NCBI GenBank assembly: GCA_038040485.1
Contig: JBBPIE010000001.1
Span: 248,001-312,000, forward strand
Reading direction: 5' to 3'
DNA from: Onstottus_B arcticum
Lineage (GTDB): Bacteria > Acidobacteriota > Blastocatellia > UBA7656
Length of the DNA stretch: 64,000 bases
In this document: piece by piece, positions 35,142 through 44,641 of the stretch
Layout: each line of letters begins with the position of its first letter
Position numbering within the stretch: position 1 is the stretch's first letter
The notes under the pieces: model-generated
Told to the model about the DNA's origin: nothing
What the model saw: the letters and a program-made list of their open reading frames with translations, nothing else
Databases searched by the model: none
Program-made: the position numbers and the translations under genes

Positions 35142-36632
35142 ATGCTTGACGCTTACCGCCGAGACTACACTGACTTCAATTCTGCCTGCACGCGCGAGTA
35201 TTACCTCTTCCTCTCCGGCCAGAAGACAACTTTGGAAATAGCGCCGATCTATGAGCGATACGGCGACCTGTTTACTCGTGATTCCATCCAGCGATTGAAA
35301 GATGAGCTGAGTAGGACGCCCGAGCATTTCGAGATGCAGCGAACGGCTACAGGCCGCCTGCTTGTGTTTGCGGTCGAGCAGTTCCTCGAGAACTCAGTCA
35401 AGCAACTGATTGAAGAGATCAGCGAGCACGAGTCGTCGGCGACCATCCGTTGGAAGGATAGTGAGATCACTTTCCAGGACGCAGCGGCTCACCTTACAAC
35501 GGAGGGAGACCGGAACGCGCGCCGAGAGATCTACGCAAAGAGAACGGCGGTCATCGAGGCTTCGAACCATTTGCGATCCCAGCGCTTGCTTAGCCTTCAC
35601 GAGGGCGCACGCTCACTCGGGGCACGAAGTTACCTGGCCCTGTTTGAAGAACTCAGAGCACTGGACTACCCGGCGATCGCTCACGCAGCCAACGCGGTGC
35701 TCACCGAAACCGAGTCGCTCTATCTCTCACGACTCAACGAGGCTCTAGTCCGAGATGTAGGGTTGAAGCTGGAAGACGCCGAGCGCCACGACGCGATTTA
35801 CCTGCTCCATCTTACTCCCTACGACGATCGCTTCCCCGCCGGCACCCTGCTTTCCGTCTACGCCAATACAATGGCCGGGTTGGGAATCACCGTGGCGTCT
35901 CAGATGAACATCCAGATAGACGGTGAACCGAGGCCGCGCAAGACCTGCCGCGCATTCTGCATGCCGATTTCAGTTCCTGACGACATAAGACTGGTTATTA
36001 GGCCGGTCGGAGGCCAGTCGGACTATCAATCTTTGTTTCATGAGATCGGTCACGCCCAGCACTACGGGTGGGCGTCGGATTCGCTTCTTCCGGAGTTCAA
36101 ATACACCGGTGACTACGCGCTGACTGAAAGCTACGCGTTCCTGTTCAACCATCTCATTTCCGACAACGCGTGGCTTGCCGAGTTCGTGGGCCTTCGCGAA
36201 AGCCGCGAGTTCGTGCGCGCGGTGATGTTGGCAAGGCTGGTGACCGTTCGGCGTTACGTCGCGAAGCTCGCATACGAGTGCGAGCTGCATCGTGGCGGAG
36301 ATCTTACGCAATCTGCCGCCTCTTATGCATTGCTTCAAACAGAGGCGACGAAGTTCAAGACCGACGCTGCTGAGTTCCTTTTCGATCTAGACGACTCGTT
36401 TTACTCTGCAAGCTACCTGCGCGCGTGGGCACTCGAAGTCGCGCTGCGCGACCTTCTGAAGACCCGGTTTGGAACTCGATGGTGGGCTTCGCGCCGCGCC
36501 GGAGATTTTTTGAGGCAGATGTGGGAGACCGGCGACCGCCACACGGCCGACGAGATGGCCTCGCAGATCGGCATCGGTCCCATAAGCTTCGCCCCACTGA
36601 TTGACGAATTCAACCAAGCGCTTAAGAGCTAG
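35142..36632 (+). CDS. M3-like zinc metallopeptidase (oligopeptidase-type gluzincin)
   Basis: 496 residues from the ATG at 35142, GAGG five bases upstream; a TTG directly before it is also in frame. The protein is almost all alpha-helical. The zinc site HEIGH (LFHEIGHAQHYG, about residues 303-307) and a downstream Glu in YALTESYAFLF form a gluzincin centre. The flanking segments resemble the M3/oligoendopeptidase fold. It lacks a signal peptide, so it probably trims peptides in the cytoplasm. It is shorter than typical PepF (~600 residues). The aroB gene follows 33 bp downstream and may be co-transcribed. Confidence 0.75.
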   Translation: MLDAYRRDYTDFNSACTREYYLFLSGQKTTLEIAPIYERYGDLFTRDSIQRLKDELSRTPEHFEMQRTATGRLLVFAVEQFLENSVKQLIEEISEHESSATIRWKDSEITFQDAAAHLTTEGDRNARREIYAKRTAVIEASNHLRSQRLLSLHEGARSLGARSYLALFEELRALDYPAIAHAANAVLTETESLYLSRLNEALVRDVGLKLEDAERHDAIYLLHLTPYDDRFPAGTLLSVYANTMAGLGITVASQMNIQIDGEPRPRKTCRAFCMPISVPDDIRLVIRPVGGQSDYQSLFHEIGHAQHYGWASDSLLPEFKYTGDYALTESYAFLFNHLISDNAWLAEFVGLRESREFVRAVMLARLVTVRRYVAKLAYECELHRGGDLTQSAASYALLQTEATKFKTDAAEFLFDLDDSFYSASYLRAWALEVALRDLLKTRFGTRWWASRRAGDFLRQMWETGDRHTADEMASQIGIGPISFAPLIDEFNQALKS

Positions 36633-36665
36633 CCTCCAACCAACCGTCCCGTGCCGGCTCCGCCT

Positions 36666-37769
36666 ATGAAAACAATACCCGTAAGACTCCGAGAACGAAG
36701 CTACCGGATCCATATCGGGGCAGGCTCGATCGATGAAGTCGGAGTGCTGGCGCGCGCCGCGCTGGGCGAAAAACCTCGGCGCGCCGTTGTCATCACCAAC
36801 AAACGCCTCGACGCGTTGTACGGAGAACGCGTCCGTCGAGCGCTTGTCCGGGCGGGCTTCACCGCGCACCAGTTCCTGATCGGCGACGGCGAAAGGTTCA
36901 AGACGCTTAGCTCGGCAGCGTCTATCCTGACCTTTTTGATCGAACTCGGCCTCGAGCGTTCGGACGCAATAGTAGCGCTGGGTGGAGGAGTCGCCGGCGA
37001 TCTTGCCGGTTTCGCAGCCTCGGTTTACCTCAGAGGCATCCGCCTGGTTCAGGTTCCCACGACACTGCTCGCACAAATCGACAGCTCTGTGGGTGGTAAG
37101 ACCGGCGTGAATCATCGTCTTGGCAAGAACCTTGTCGGCTCGTTTTATCAGCCGTCTTTAGTGATCATCGACCCGCAGACGCTCAGCAGCCTACCGCCAC
37201 GCGAGATGCGGTCGGGCCTATTCGAAGCGCTCAAGTACGGCGTGATCGCAGACGCCCGGCTGTTTCATCGAATCGCGCGCGAGACTGACCTTCTCAAGCA
37301 GCTTGACCAGGACGCGCTCGCTCATCTGATCGCGCGCTGTTGTTCGATCAAGGCAAGCGTGGTCTCGAGCGACGAACGCGAAGCGGGTCTACGCAGGACA
37401 CTCAACTTCGGGCACACGATTGGCCACGCGCTGGAAGCCGTAACCAACTATCGCCGCTTTCTTCACGGTGAAGCAGTCGGCCACGGAATGCGGGCCGCCG
37501 CGCGCATCGCCGAACGGCTCGACCTGCTTTCGCCCTCTGACCGTCAGGCCATTGACGACGCTGTGAAACGAATCGGCAACCTCCCTGCTGCAGATACTCT
37601 TGCGCTCGATGCTATAATCTCAGCAATGCATCGCGACAAGAAGACCGAGGCTGGACGCACGTCATTCGTGCTCCCAGTCGAGATCGGCCGAGTCGTGATC
37701 AAGTCTGATGTGCCCCCGCATGTAGTAAGGTCGGCCCTCAAGGACGCTTTTACATCGCGTCAACGTTGA
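36666..37769 (+). CDS. aroB: 3-dehydroquinate synthase
   Basis: 367 residues from the ATG at 36666; a GTG at 36651 is in frame, and neither has a clear Shine-Dalgarno. AroB converts DAHP to 3-dehydroquinate in the shikimate pathway, using NAD and a divalent metal. Signatures: NAD-binding GGGVAGDLAGFAA, VPTTLLAQIDSSVGGKTGVN, and a metal/substrate region with LNFGHTIGHALE (metal His) and LHGEAVGHGM (His). Length fits the family (~360). The gene lies between a peptidase and a small membrane protein and not with other aro genes; trpD is 11 kb away. Confidence 0.95.
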   Translation: MKTIPVRLRERSYRIHIGAGSIDEVGVLARAALGEKPRRAVVITNKRLDALYGERVRRALVRAGFTAHQFLIGDGERFKTLSSAASILTFLIELGLERSDAIVALGGGVAGDLAGFAASVYLRGIRLVQVPTTLLAQIDSSVGGKTGVNHRLGKNLVGSFYQPSLVIIDPQTLSSLPPREMRSGLFEALKYGVIADARLFHRIARETDLLKQLDQDALAHLIARCCSIKASVVSSDEREAGLRRTLNFGHTIGHALEAVTNYRRFLHGEAVGHGMRAAARIAERLDLLSPSDRQAIDDAVKRIGNLPAADTLALDAIISAMHRDKKTEAGRTSFVLPVEIGRVVIKSDVPPHVVRSALKDAFTSRQR

Positions 37770-37862
37770 TACAACCGGAGACAAACGAATCAAATCGCCT
37801 GGAGGCTCTCGCTAGCGAAGTCGCCAATCGGCAGCGTCTCCGTTTGGCCGAGGAGAAGGTCT

Positions 37863-38243
37863 ATGAAGACTGAATTGAAAACAAGGTCGCGGGACCGCGA
37901 GCGCGGCGCAGTAAGCATCAAGGCTGTGTTAGGGCTGTTTGTCGTTGCCGTTGCGATCTTTACTCTGATCAAGTTCGTTCCCGTCTATGTTGAACAACAG
38001 CAACTCAAGCATGAGTGTGACGAACTTGCCAGGTCTGCTGCGAACCAGGGCTGGAAAGGTGACAGGATTGAGCGGGGCGTCAAAAAACTGCGAACTGACT
38101 ACAACCTTCCCGACGGCAGCATTAACTTCGAAGCGCAGGATCGCCGGGTTCGAGTTATCGTGGGCTACAAACGCGACATCGAGCTACTGGTGACCAGCTA
38201 CACATGGCAAGTCGACTACACCGCGGACGAAAAAGGGCTTTGA
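37863..38243 (+). CDS. Small DUF4845-like membrane protein
   Basis: 126 residues from the ATG at 37863 with GAGGAGAAGG upstream. A basic N-terminus (TRSRDRERGAVS) precedes one membrane helix (VLGLFVVAVAIFTLIKFVPVYV). The outside part is short (HECDELARSA, then DRRVRVIVGYKRDIELLV). This layout, a GAVSIKAVLGL-type start and a VPVYVE exit, matches small DUF4845-type proteins of unknown role. It follows aroB by 93 bp on the same strand. Confidence 0.65.
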   Translation: MKTELKTRSRDRERGAVSIKAVLGLFVVAVAIFTLIKFVPVYVEQQQLKHECDELARSAANQGWKGDRIERGVKKLRTDYNLPDGSINFEAQDRRVRVIVGYKRDIELLVTSYTWQVDYTADEKGL

Positions 38244-38314
38244 AATAAGCTCAAACCTTGCGCGCTGAGAAGTGGGCTCGCCATCCAGGTCTCCTCAGTT
38301 GACTGGTCGTTGCG

Positions 38315-38344
38315 TTGACGCCCGCCGAAGCGCCGCTCTATGAT
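38315..38344 (+). promoter_or_regulatory. Sigma70-type promoter for the M16-like gene
   Basis: TTGACG (38315-38320), 18-bp spacer, TATGAT (38339-38344). The start point near 38351 leaves a short leader with AGGAG before the GTG at 38371. Confidence 0.6.
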
Positions 38345-38370
38345 TTCAGCAGACTGAATCAGGAGCGGCA

Positions 38371-41300
38371 GTGCGGGGTTCAACTAATTCGATCGTCATT
38401 GTCCTAATTATCGTTCTTGCAGCGGCGATGTTTCCCTCGCTCGCTCGATCGCAGAGCGGACGCGGGCGGCCCAAGGTTCCGGCGCCGAGCCCCGGCGCGC
38501 CCCCTCCGCCACCCCCCATCACGATTCCCGCCGCAGCTTCGGTCGTCAAGCAGGAACAGTTCGGCAACGTATCCCGGTTCCTCTTGCGCAACGGCGTCAC
38601 GGTCATCATCAGCGAACAGCACGCAGCCCCAATAGTGGCTTCTGTAGCCTGTTTCAAGGCAGGCACGCGAGACGAACCTGAAGCGGCCCGCCTTGTCGCG
38701 CGCTCCCTTACCGCCGGCGGGCGGCCCCAGATCGCTGACCTTCGGGCCACGGGTTCTGTCTTGCGCGCCGACGTCTCGTCTGAGGCTTCGACCTACTCGC
38801 TCGTAGCGCCCTCAACGAAGATCAAGGAAGCTCTCGCCGCGCAGGCTGGCCTCTTACAGAATCTTGCAACAGACGACGACCAGGTGCGTCGCGATGCCGC
38901 GCTGCTTATCGAAGAAGAAAAATGGAATTCAGGCCTTCCGAATGATGTGTCCGAACACGCGAGAACCACAGGTGGCCTGAAGGACTATCAGCCCGCTGCC
39001 TATTCGATGGCTCGGGTCATGAATATCGCTTCGCCTGGCAATTCCATCACGAGACCGTTGAATCCCGAGAAGCTGGGCTTGATCACACACGATCAGGTGG
39101 AAGCGTTCTACCGTGCTCACTACCGCCCTGACAGGCTCATCATCGCAATAACCGGCGACGTCGTGCCGTTCACCATACTAGTTCAAATCCAGCACCTGTA
39201 TGCCGGGCTCGGCGTGCGAGCTCAACCCGCAACCGAGCCCGCCAAGAACCCGGAGCGCCTGGCAGGCAAGGGCGCCTCGCCGGCTTCATCGGCCGGCGCG
39301 CGTCGGCCTGACCAGGCGAAAAAAGCGGCAGAGATACAACCTCCGGCGTCTAAGCCGGCTTCGCCACCGATGGAAACCGAACAATCAAAGCTGCGTTACG
39401 CTGGAGAGCGCGGCGACTTGAACCAGTCAATCGTGTCGATCGGTTATTCGGTGCCCGGGCCGGAGTCGAAGGAGTGGGCGGTGATTGAAGTTCTTTCGGC
39501 GCTTGCCGGTGCCGGCCGCGCATCTCTTCTGCACTCTTCGCTAGTCGACGGCCAGATGGCCGCAAGCCGAGTTGATTCGATCTATGTCCCCGTTTCGAAC
39601 GCCGCGATGCTGATCTTTCAAATATGCCCGGCAGGCGATGCGTCGGGCGCTTCGATCGACAAAGCCGAGTCTGGGTTCTTCAGAGAGATTGATCGACTGC
39701 GCCGCGAAGTACCTTCTGAAGCCGAGATGATTCGGGCCAAGGCCATGCTCGAAAAGCGCTTTATTGATAGAACTGAGAGCTACGACGACCGCGCGCGTGA
39801 ACTTGCTCGCGCCGAAGCGGTTTTCGGTGGACTTCGCGCAGCGCTCGAGTACAAAACCACTATCGGCGCCGTGAAGCCCGAAGACGTCCAGCGCGTTGCG
39901 GCGAAATACCTCGCGCTGACCAATACGTCGGTGCATGAGTACGAGGGTCTCAACGCTCCGCCGCGCACGTTCGACGCAGACAGCTTCGCGACGACCGTGA
40001 TCGCCTGGGCGCCGGAGCTCGCGCGGCCGGTGAACGCACCGAGCGCGGCTGCGCCAGATGCGAATGCGGCTTTGGCAACTCAGCGTGGCGTTGAACGTTC
40101 GGCACAACAACAAGCCGAGATGGAGTCGATTCAGGCACTTTCTGTCAAAGACTTCTCAACGTTGAATGGTCCACGAGCATTCGTGCGCGAAGACCGCTCG
40201 GTGCCAAAGGTAACCGTCGCGCTCCTGTTTCAGGGTGGCCGGCTCGTCGAGGCCGAGGCAAACACGGGCATCACGGAATTAATGCTCCGTTCGTTGCTGT
40301 ACGGCACGGTACGGCGCACCAGCTCGCAGCTCGCGCAGGAGTGGGAACAACTCGGCGCCGAGATTGAAATCGTCGTCGAGCCCGATTTCTTTGGCTTCAC
40401 GCTGTCAGTGCTGTCACGCAACGCCGACCACACGCTTAAGCTGCTTCGCGACTGCATCGAAGACCCGGCGTTTCGCGATGACGACGTTCAGCGTGCCCGC
40501 GTCGCTCAGATCGGAGCGATCCGCGAAGCGCGTGACCCCGGCCTCGCACGCGCGCGCGAACTGCTGACTCGGGCGCTCTATCCGGGTACTCCCTACTCGC
40601 TTCCGCGGCATGGCCTTGAGGAAGTGGCGGCCAAGCTTACCAGCGAGCAACTGCGCGAGTGGCACTCGCGGCTGGTCAAGCGCCAGCTTCCGCTCGCGGT
40701 AATAGTGGGCGACACCAACGGCTCGGCGCTTGTTTCGAGCCAGCTAGCCGAAGCGTTCCGCCGGCGCGAACTCGACACGGCTCTTCCGGTTCGGGTTCCC
40801 GGCGCGCCTCGACCTGCCGATCAAATCGAATTGCGACGCCGCGAGCAAACATACGCGGCTATCGGAGTTCCCGGACCCAAAGCAGCCGATGGCGTCGGCC
40901 AGGACGCGGTCGATCTGCTGGCGGCGGCAATGAACGGCGCCGGCGGCCGGCTTGATCGAGAGATGGTGCAAAAGCGCTTTGCAATGATGTCGAGCCTTAA
41001 CAGCGAATCCTTGTTTGCCGCCGGAACAATCTACGCGCTGATCGTCACAACACCAGGCGACGAGCAACGGGCTCGCAGCGCTTTGCTCGCGGAGATCGAG
41101 AAGCTCGCGACGATCGGCCTCAGCCCGGATGAGGTTGCGGTTGGCGCCGCGCTTGCAGCGATGACGAAACTTGATGCATTGCAGTCGCAGCGCAGCCGGG
41201 CCCTTGAATACGCCCGAGTCGTTATTGCGCAGCGTCCGGCTTCGGATGTTGACTCGGTCGCCGAGCGGCTTTTGAAGGTGACAGCGAACGATGCAAAACG

Positions 41301-41391
41301 CGCCGCCTCAACCTACCTGAGGCCCGCGACCTCGAGCGCCGGGATTGTTCGCGCGTCACGCCCAACTCCGCCTCAATCCAAACAGGATTGA
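38371..41391 (+). CDS. Double M16-family protein lacking both zinc-binding motifs
   Basis: 1006 residues from a GTG at 38371 (AGGAG upstream). Export signal about 5-27 (SIVIVLIIVLAAAMFPSLA), then a proline-rich linker (PGAPPPPPP). Two M16 modules follow. Module one (about 60-560) starts FLLRNGVTVIISEQHAAPIVAS and contains HYRPDRLIIAITGDV. Module two (about 590-1000) starts NGPRAFVREDRSVPKVTVALLFQGG. In active M16 peptidases an HxxEH motif follows such a start; here the sites read AARLVARSL and GITELMLRSL, without the zinc ligands. It may be the non-catalytic partner of an active M16 subunit, as in heterodimeric M16 enzymes; no such partner lies in the window. Confidence 0.8.
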   Translation: MRGSTNSIVIVLIIVLAAAMFPSLARSQSGRGRPKVPAPSPGAPPPPPPITIPAAASVVKQEQFGNVSRFLLRNGVTVIISEQHAAPIVASVACFKAGTRDEPEAARLVARSLTAGGRPQIADLRATGSVLRADVSSEASTYSLVAPSTKIKEALAAQAGLLQNLATDDDQVRRDAALLIEEEKWNSGLPNDVSEHARTTGGLKDYQPAAYSMARVMNIASPGNSITRPLNPEKLGLITHDQVEAFYRAHYRPDRLIIAITGDVVPFTILVQIQHLYAGLGVRAQPATEPAKNPERLAGKGASPASSAGARRPDQAKKAAEIQPPASKPASPPMETEQSKLRYAGERGDLNQSIVSIGYSVPGPESKEWAVIEVLSALAGAGRASLLHSSLVDGQMAASRVDSIYVPVSNAAMLIFQICPAGDASGASIDKAESGFFREIDRLRREVPSEAEMIRAKAMLEKRFIDRTESYDDRARELARAEAVFGGLRAALEYKTTIGAVKPEDVQRVAAKYLALTNTSVHEYEGLNAPPRTFDADSFATTVIAWAPELARPVNAPSAAAPDANAALATQRGVERSAQQQAEMESIQALSVKDFSTLNGPRAFVREDRSVPKVTVALLFQGGRLVEAEANTGITELMLRSLLYGTVRRTSSQLAQEWEQLGAEIEIVVEPDFFGFTLSVLSRNADHTLKLLRDCIEDPAFRDDDVQRARVAQIGAIREARDPGLARARELLTRALYPGTPYSLPRHGLEEVAAKLTSEQLREWHSRLVKRQLPLAVIVGDTNGSALVSSQLAEAFRRRELDTALPVRVPGAPRPADQIELRRREQTYAAIGVPGPKAADGVGQDAVDLLAAAMNGAGGRLDREMVQKRFAMMSSLNSESLFAAGTIYALIVTTPGDEQRARSALLAEIEKLATIGLSPDEVAVGAALAAMTKLDALQSQRSRALEYARVVIAQRPASDVDSVAERLLKVTANDAKRAASTYLRPATSSAGIVRASRPTPPQSKQD

Positions 41392-41443
41392 TTCCCCTTC
41401 CTCGAAGGCAGTTTCACTCCGACTCGTCTGCGGATAAGAACTT

Positions 41444-41751
41444 CGCCGCGCGACTCTTAGAAAGGCGATAGGGAACGAACGGAACCGCGCACCCTCAACC
41501 TACGTCAAGCCCGCGAACGCGCCGGGATAGTTCGCGCATCACGCCCGGCACCGCCTCAATCCAAACAGGATTAAGGGATCGTTGCCTGCAAGGCGCGTGT
41601 CTGTGCAATAACAGTTCGCCGAGCGGCTCTTGAAAGTGACGGTGAACGACACAACGCAAAGAGCGCAGCCCCAACCTACTTCAAGCTCCCGAACTCGAGC
41701 GCCCCCTGGTTCCCGCCTCGCACTACCCTGCCTCAATCCAACCACCATTGA
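41444..41751 (+). repeat. Two degenerate downstream copies of the M16 gene's 3' end
   Basis: The last ~130 bp of the M16 gene (41262-41391) reappear twice. About 41444-41574 contains CTCAACCTACGTCAAGCCCG, TTCGCGCATCACGCCC and CCTCAATCCAAACAGGATTA. About 41618-41751 contains GCCGAGCGGCTCTTGAAAGT, CCAACCTACTTCAAG and CCTCAATCCAACCACCATTG. Spacing is about 180 bp. Both copies have frame-breaking changes, so they are not translated. The pattern suggests partial tandem duplication of the gene tail followed by decay. Confidence 0.8.
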
Positions 41752-41794
41752 CTTCTCTTGATAGTGGCCCTTGTCTGGCAAACGCTGCGACGCC

Positions 41795-41831
41795 ATAAAA
41801 CAAAGCGGGGCGGTCCGAAGACCGCCCCGCT
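41795..41831 (-). terminator. Strong terminator for the OmpA-domain gene
   Basis: AGCGGGGCGGT and ACCGCCCCGCT (41804-41814 and 41821-41831) form an 11-bp GC-rich stem. On the minus strand the loop is CTTCGG, a stable UUCG-type tetraloop closed by C-G, and TTGTTTTAT follows. It lies 28 bp after the stop of the minus-strand gene; on the plus strand the T-run is short. Confidence 0.85.
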
Positions 41832-41858
41832 CGTTTAGCCCGAGTTGAAGCTCAGGGG

Positions 41859-44357
41859 TTATTGGTTGATCACGGCCCGGAGCAGTTCCGGAGAGACGAT
41901 CATTCCGATCGGCTCGCCCGGCTTCTTCGGAGCCCTGCGCCGAGGAGCGCGTCGGGCCGGCCGTTTCTCGACCGACTGCGCCGGCTCCTCAGTCGTGATG
42001 ACCTGAGGCGTGGCGCCCGCAGCGCACTTCTTCAACGAGTCGATCTCCGAAGAGTTCGCCCCGTCCGGCACGTACCAGAACTCGACTCTGCGGTTCAGGT
42101 TCGCGTCGCCCGATTCGTGCGGGCAACTGTCGCCGAAGTTCCGAACCGTAAGCCGCGCGCTGTCGATGCCCTTCTCGTTAACAAGGTAGTCACGCGCGTT
42201 GTTGGCTCGGGTAAGCGAGATGCCTACACGCTCCGACGAGTCGCGATGACCGTCGATGACCACTGCCGAGCGCGGGTCTTGCTGGAGCTTGATAGCTATA
42301 TCGTCCAGACAAGCCTTGTGCTCGTTGTTGATCCTCGCCGAGTTGAACGGGAAGAAGATCGGACCGCACGGCGTCACGACGTGAACAATCGTCGGCGTCG
42401 GCGGCTGGTTTATGCCCACTGAAACTGAGCAACTGCTGCCCGGACACGGCTGCTCGCAACGTGAGCGGCTCGTGCTGACGTTCACCGAAACGGTGATCGT
42501 CCCAGTTGAAGTGCCAGTCGTGTCAAGAATGACTTCGGAACCGCTGGTCGACGAAAGCGTTCCGCCGGTAGTAGACCACGTAAAGCTTGGACTGTCGGCG
42601 CCACTGGCGGTCGCGCTGAACGTCACCCTATCGCCGGTTGTAGCCGATGAGGATGAAGCTCTCACGTCGCAGCTAACGGCCGGGCACGGCGGCTCTGTTA
42701 CCTCGAAGCTCGCAGTGCAAGTCGTCTGACCAGTTGTGACGCAATCGGTCGGGCAATCAACAGCCGGGACAGACGCCGTCACCGTAGTGGTAACCGAGTA
42801 CCGGCCGCAAGCAAGCGATCCAGTCGGCACATCAACCGAAGCTCCAGCGCCGCTGACCGTTACCGGCCGGCCCGAAGCATCAGTCACCGTCCACCGGTAC
42901 TCGTAAGTCACTCCGCCGCCGTCGTAGCCGGGCGTTGTCGGAGTGGTTGTCAGCGACAATCGTTCGCCGCGGTTGACCGTCGTCGGGCTCGAAGCCAGCA
43001 CACAGGTCGGCGCTGGAGGCGGCGGGCACTCCCTGCGCCTGCCAACTGCCAGATAAGCGACAAACCCGTTACCGCCCTCGGACGTGAAGGTCTGCGGCGT
43101 AGTCGTGAACAGCGGGTTGATGATGAAGAACGGCGGCACGAACGTCGTCTTGGACACGAACACCGGCAGTGTTATGTCGTCCTCATTGTTCAGGAACCGC
43201 CGATATGCGCCGCCAAACGATATTGCGCCGTTCTTAAAGAAGAATCGCATCCCGAGGTTGAGATCCGAAGGATTGTTGTCGATGAGTCGCGGCGTATCGT
43301 GGCCGACGAACCATGTATTCAGGTATTCGGCTACGAACTCAGCGTGTCGATGAATCGGTATCGACAACCCAACGTTAAACTGAAGCTTGTCGGGAAGATC
43401 GAGAAGCTTGATGTCGTTGACCTTCGGGTCCGTGGTGCGAACGTACGCGATATTCTCGTAGAGCCGGAAAGTCTTCTTGGCGTTTTCCTGACCGAAGATC
43501 AGGATTGGCGCAAACTCATACTCCCCGCTCGTGCGCCCTCGCTGCCGCGCGCCGTCACTGTCCGAAATCGGGATCTTGACGTAGCCGCCGATCGCCATGC
43601 TGAACCAATGCTTGTTGGGATCGATCAGCGTGAACTTTGTGCCGAAGGAGACATCGCCCGATCCGTTGGATGACTGGCGCGGGCCAAACACCGGCCGGCC
43701 CAGATTGTCAAAGCCTTGAAAGTCGACTTCGCCAAAAAACGGAAGCTCCGGATAGTAGCTCGAAAGAGGAGTGTCGAGCAGCGGACCAAGTCCCCTTACC
43801 AGCGCTTTGCCGGGTCCCCCAGGCGAGATGACGCTGCTTGGGAAACCGATCGGGGTCCCAAACGCCCCGAGCGCCGGCAGAAGCCCTCCAAATATCGCAC
43901 CGCCGTTTACGCCGGTACCGGGGAAATAGGCCGCTCCCGGGCCGTTCCCCTGCGACGCTGGCCCCAGAAGGCTGACCGGATCACCGAAGAAGTGAGACGC
44001 GCTCAACTGGTAACCGCTAAGCAGGAACGGCTGTCGTGACGTTGTGTTCGTCCACACATTCCAATTGATCCAAATCTCCCATCGGGTTGTCAGGCCCAAT
44101 GTGAAATTGAACGGAACCTGATTAATGTCTAAGTCGCCAGGGTCGCGGTCGTAGTTATTCCAAAACAACCCAAAGTTGAACTCGCCTTTGCACAGCGTGC
44201 GAGTCGAGAACGTGTTGAATAACCCGCTACCGCCGAGAACTGTAGGCGCCTTCTGCAACTCGCCGAGGTTGCCGCCGCGATTCTGCTGGGCGAGAACCGT
44301 CCCCGCCAGGACCAAAAGAATCACGACAAGCGCGCTCATCTGTCTAGCCGCTTTCAT
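41859..44357 (-). CDS. Outer-membrane OmpA-family protein with Ig/PKD-like domains
   Basis: 832 residues from the ATG at 44357 with AGGAGG upstream. Signal peptide about 1-23 (ALVVILLVLAGTVLAQQ). The N-terminal ~420 residues are beta-strand-rich and barrel-like (FNFGLFWNNYDRDP, LQFNVGLSIPIHRHAEFVAEYLNTWF). Two PKD/Ig-like segments with paired cysteines follow (CVLASSPTTVNRGERL, then CDVRASSSSATTGDRVTF). The C-terminal OmpA domain (about 670-780) has FPFNSARINNEH, VVIDGHRDSSE and RNFGDSCPHESGDANLNRRVEFW, with the peptidoglycan-contacting Asp and Arg. It ends in a basic tail (RRAPRRRAPKK). It anchors the outer membrane to peptidoglycan. It has its own promoter and terminator. Confidence 0.85.
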   Translation of the reverse strand: MKAARQMSALVVILLVLAGTVLAQQNRGGNLGELQKAPTVLGGSGLFNTFSTRTLCKGEFNFGLFWNNYDRDPGDLDINQVPFNFTLGLTTRWEIWINWNVWTNTTSRQPFLLSGYQLSASHFFGDPVSLLGPASQGNGPGAAYFPGTGVNGGAIFGGLLPALGAFGTPIGFPSSVISPGGPGKALVRGLGPLLDTPLSSYYPELPFFGEVDFQGFDNLGRPVFGPRQSSNGSGDVSFGTKFTLIDPNKHWFSMAIGGYVKIPISDSDGARQRGRTSGEYEFAPILIFGQENAKKTFRLYENIAYVRTTDPKVNDIKLLDLPDKLQFNVGLSIPIHRHAEFVAEYLNTWFVGHDTPRLIDNNPSDLNLGMRFFFKNGAISFGGAYRRFLNNEDDITLPVFVSKTTFVPPFFIINPLFTTTPQTFTSEGGNGFVAYLAVGRRRECPPPPAPTCVLASSPTTVNRGERLSLTTTPTTPGYDGGGVTYEYRWTVTDASGRPVTVSGAGASVDVPTGSLACGRYSVTTTVTASVPAVDCPTDCVTTGQTTCTASFEVTEPPCPAVSCDVRASSSSATTGDRVTFSATASGADSPSFTWSTTGGTLSSTSGSEVILDTTGTSTGTITVSVNVSTSRSRCEQPCPGSSCSVSVGINQPPTPTIVHVVTPCGPIFFPFNSARINNEHKACLDDIAIKLQQDPRSAVVIDGHRDSSERVGISLTRANNARDYLVNEKGIDSARLTVRNFGDSCPHESGDANLNRRVEFWYVPDGANSSEIDSLKKCAAGATPQVITTEEPAQSVEKRPARRAPRRRAPKKPGEPIGMIVSPELLRAVINQ

Positions 44358-44563
44358 TGTCTTGCCTCCTGAAGTCATCATCCACGGAATGCATTTCATC
44401 GTAAGGTCACCCGCTGACGGGTTTTCGCCCCCTTAAGAATTCCAGGGGACTGGAATGTATCCTGTTGTGAGCATCCAACGGAGCCCTTCCTGCCTGACTC
44501 CGCCTATCGAATGAAACCGGGCTTCAAGATTGCTAGCCCTCGATACTCGTTATTACGCCTATA

Positions 44564-44592
44564 TCTATACTCGGAAACAAAGCTTGGGTCAA
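44564..44592 (-). promoter_or_regulatory. Sigma70-type promoter for the OmpA-domain gene
   Basis: Minus strand TTGACC (44592-44587), 17-bp spacer, TATAGA (44569-44564). The transcript would start near 44557, leaving a ~200-nt leader before the ATG at 44357, long enough for post-transcriptional control. Confidence 0.65.
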
Positions 44593-44641
44593 CATAAAAA
44601 TCACCTTTTCCCAACAGGTCTCGTAACTTACGAAAAAATAT

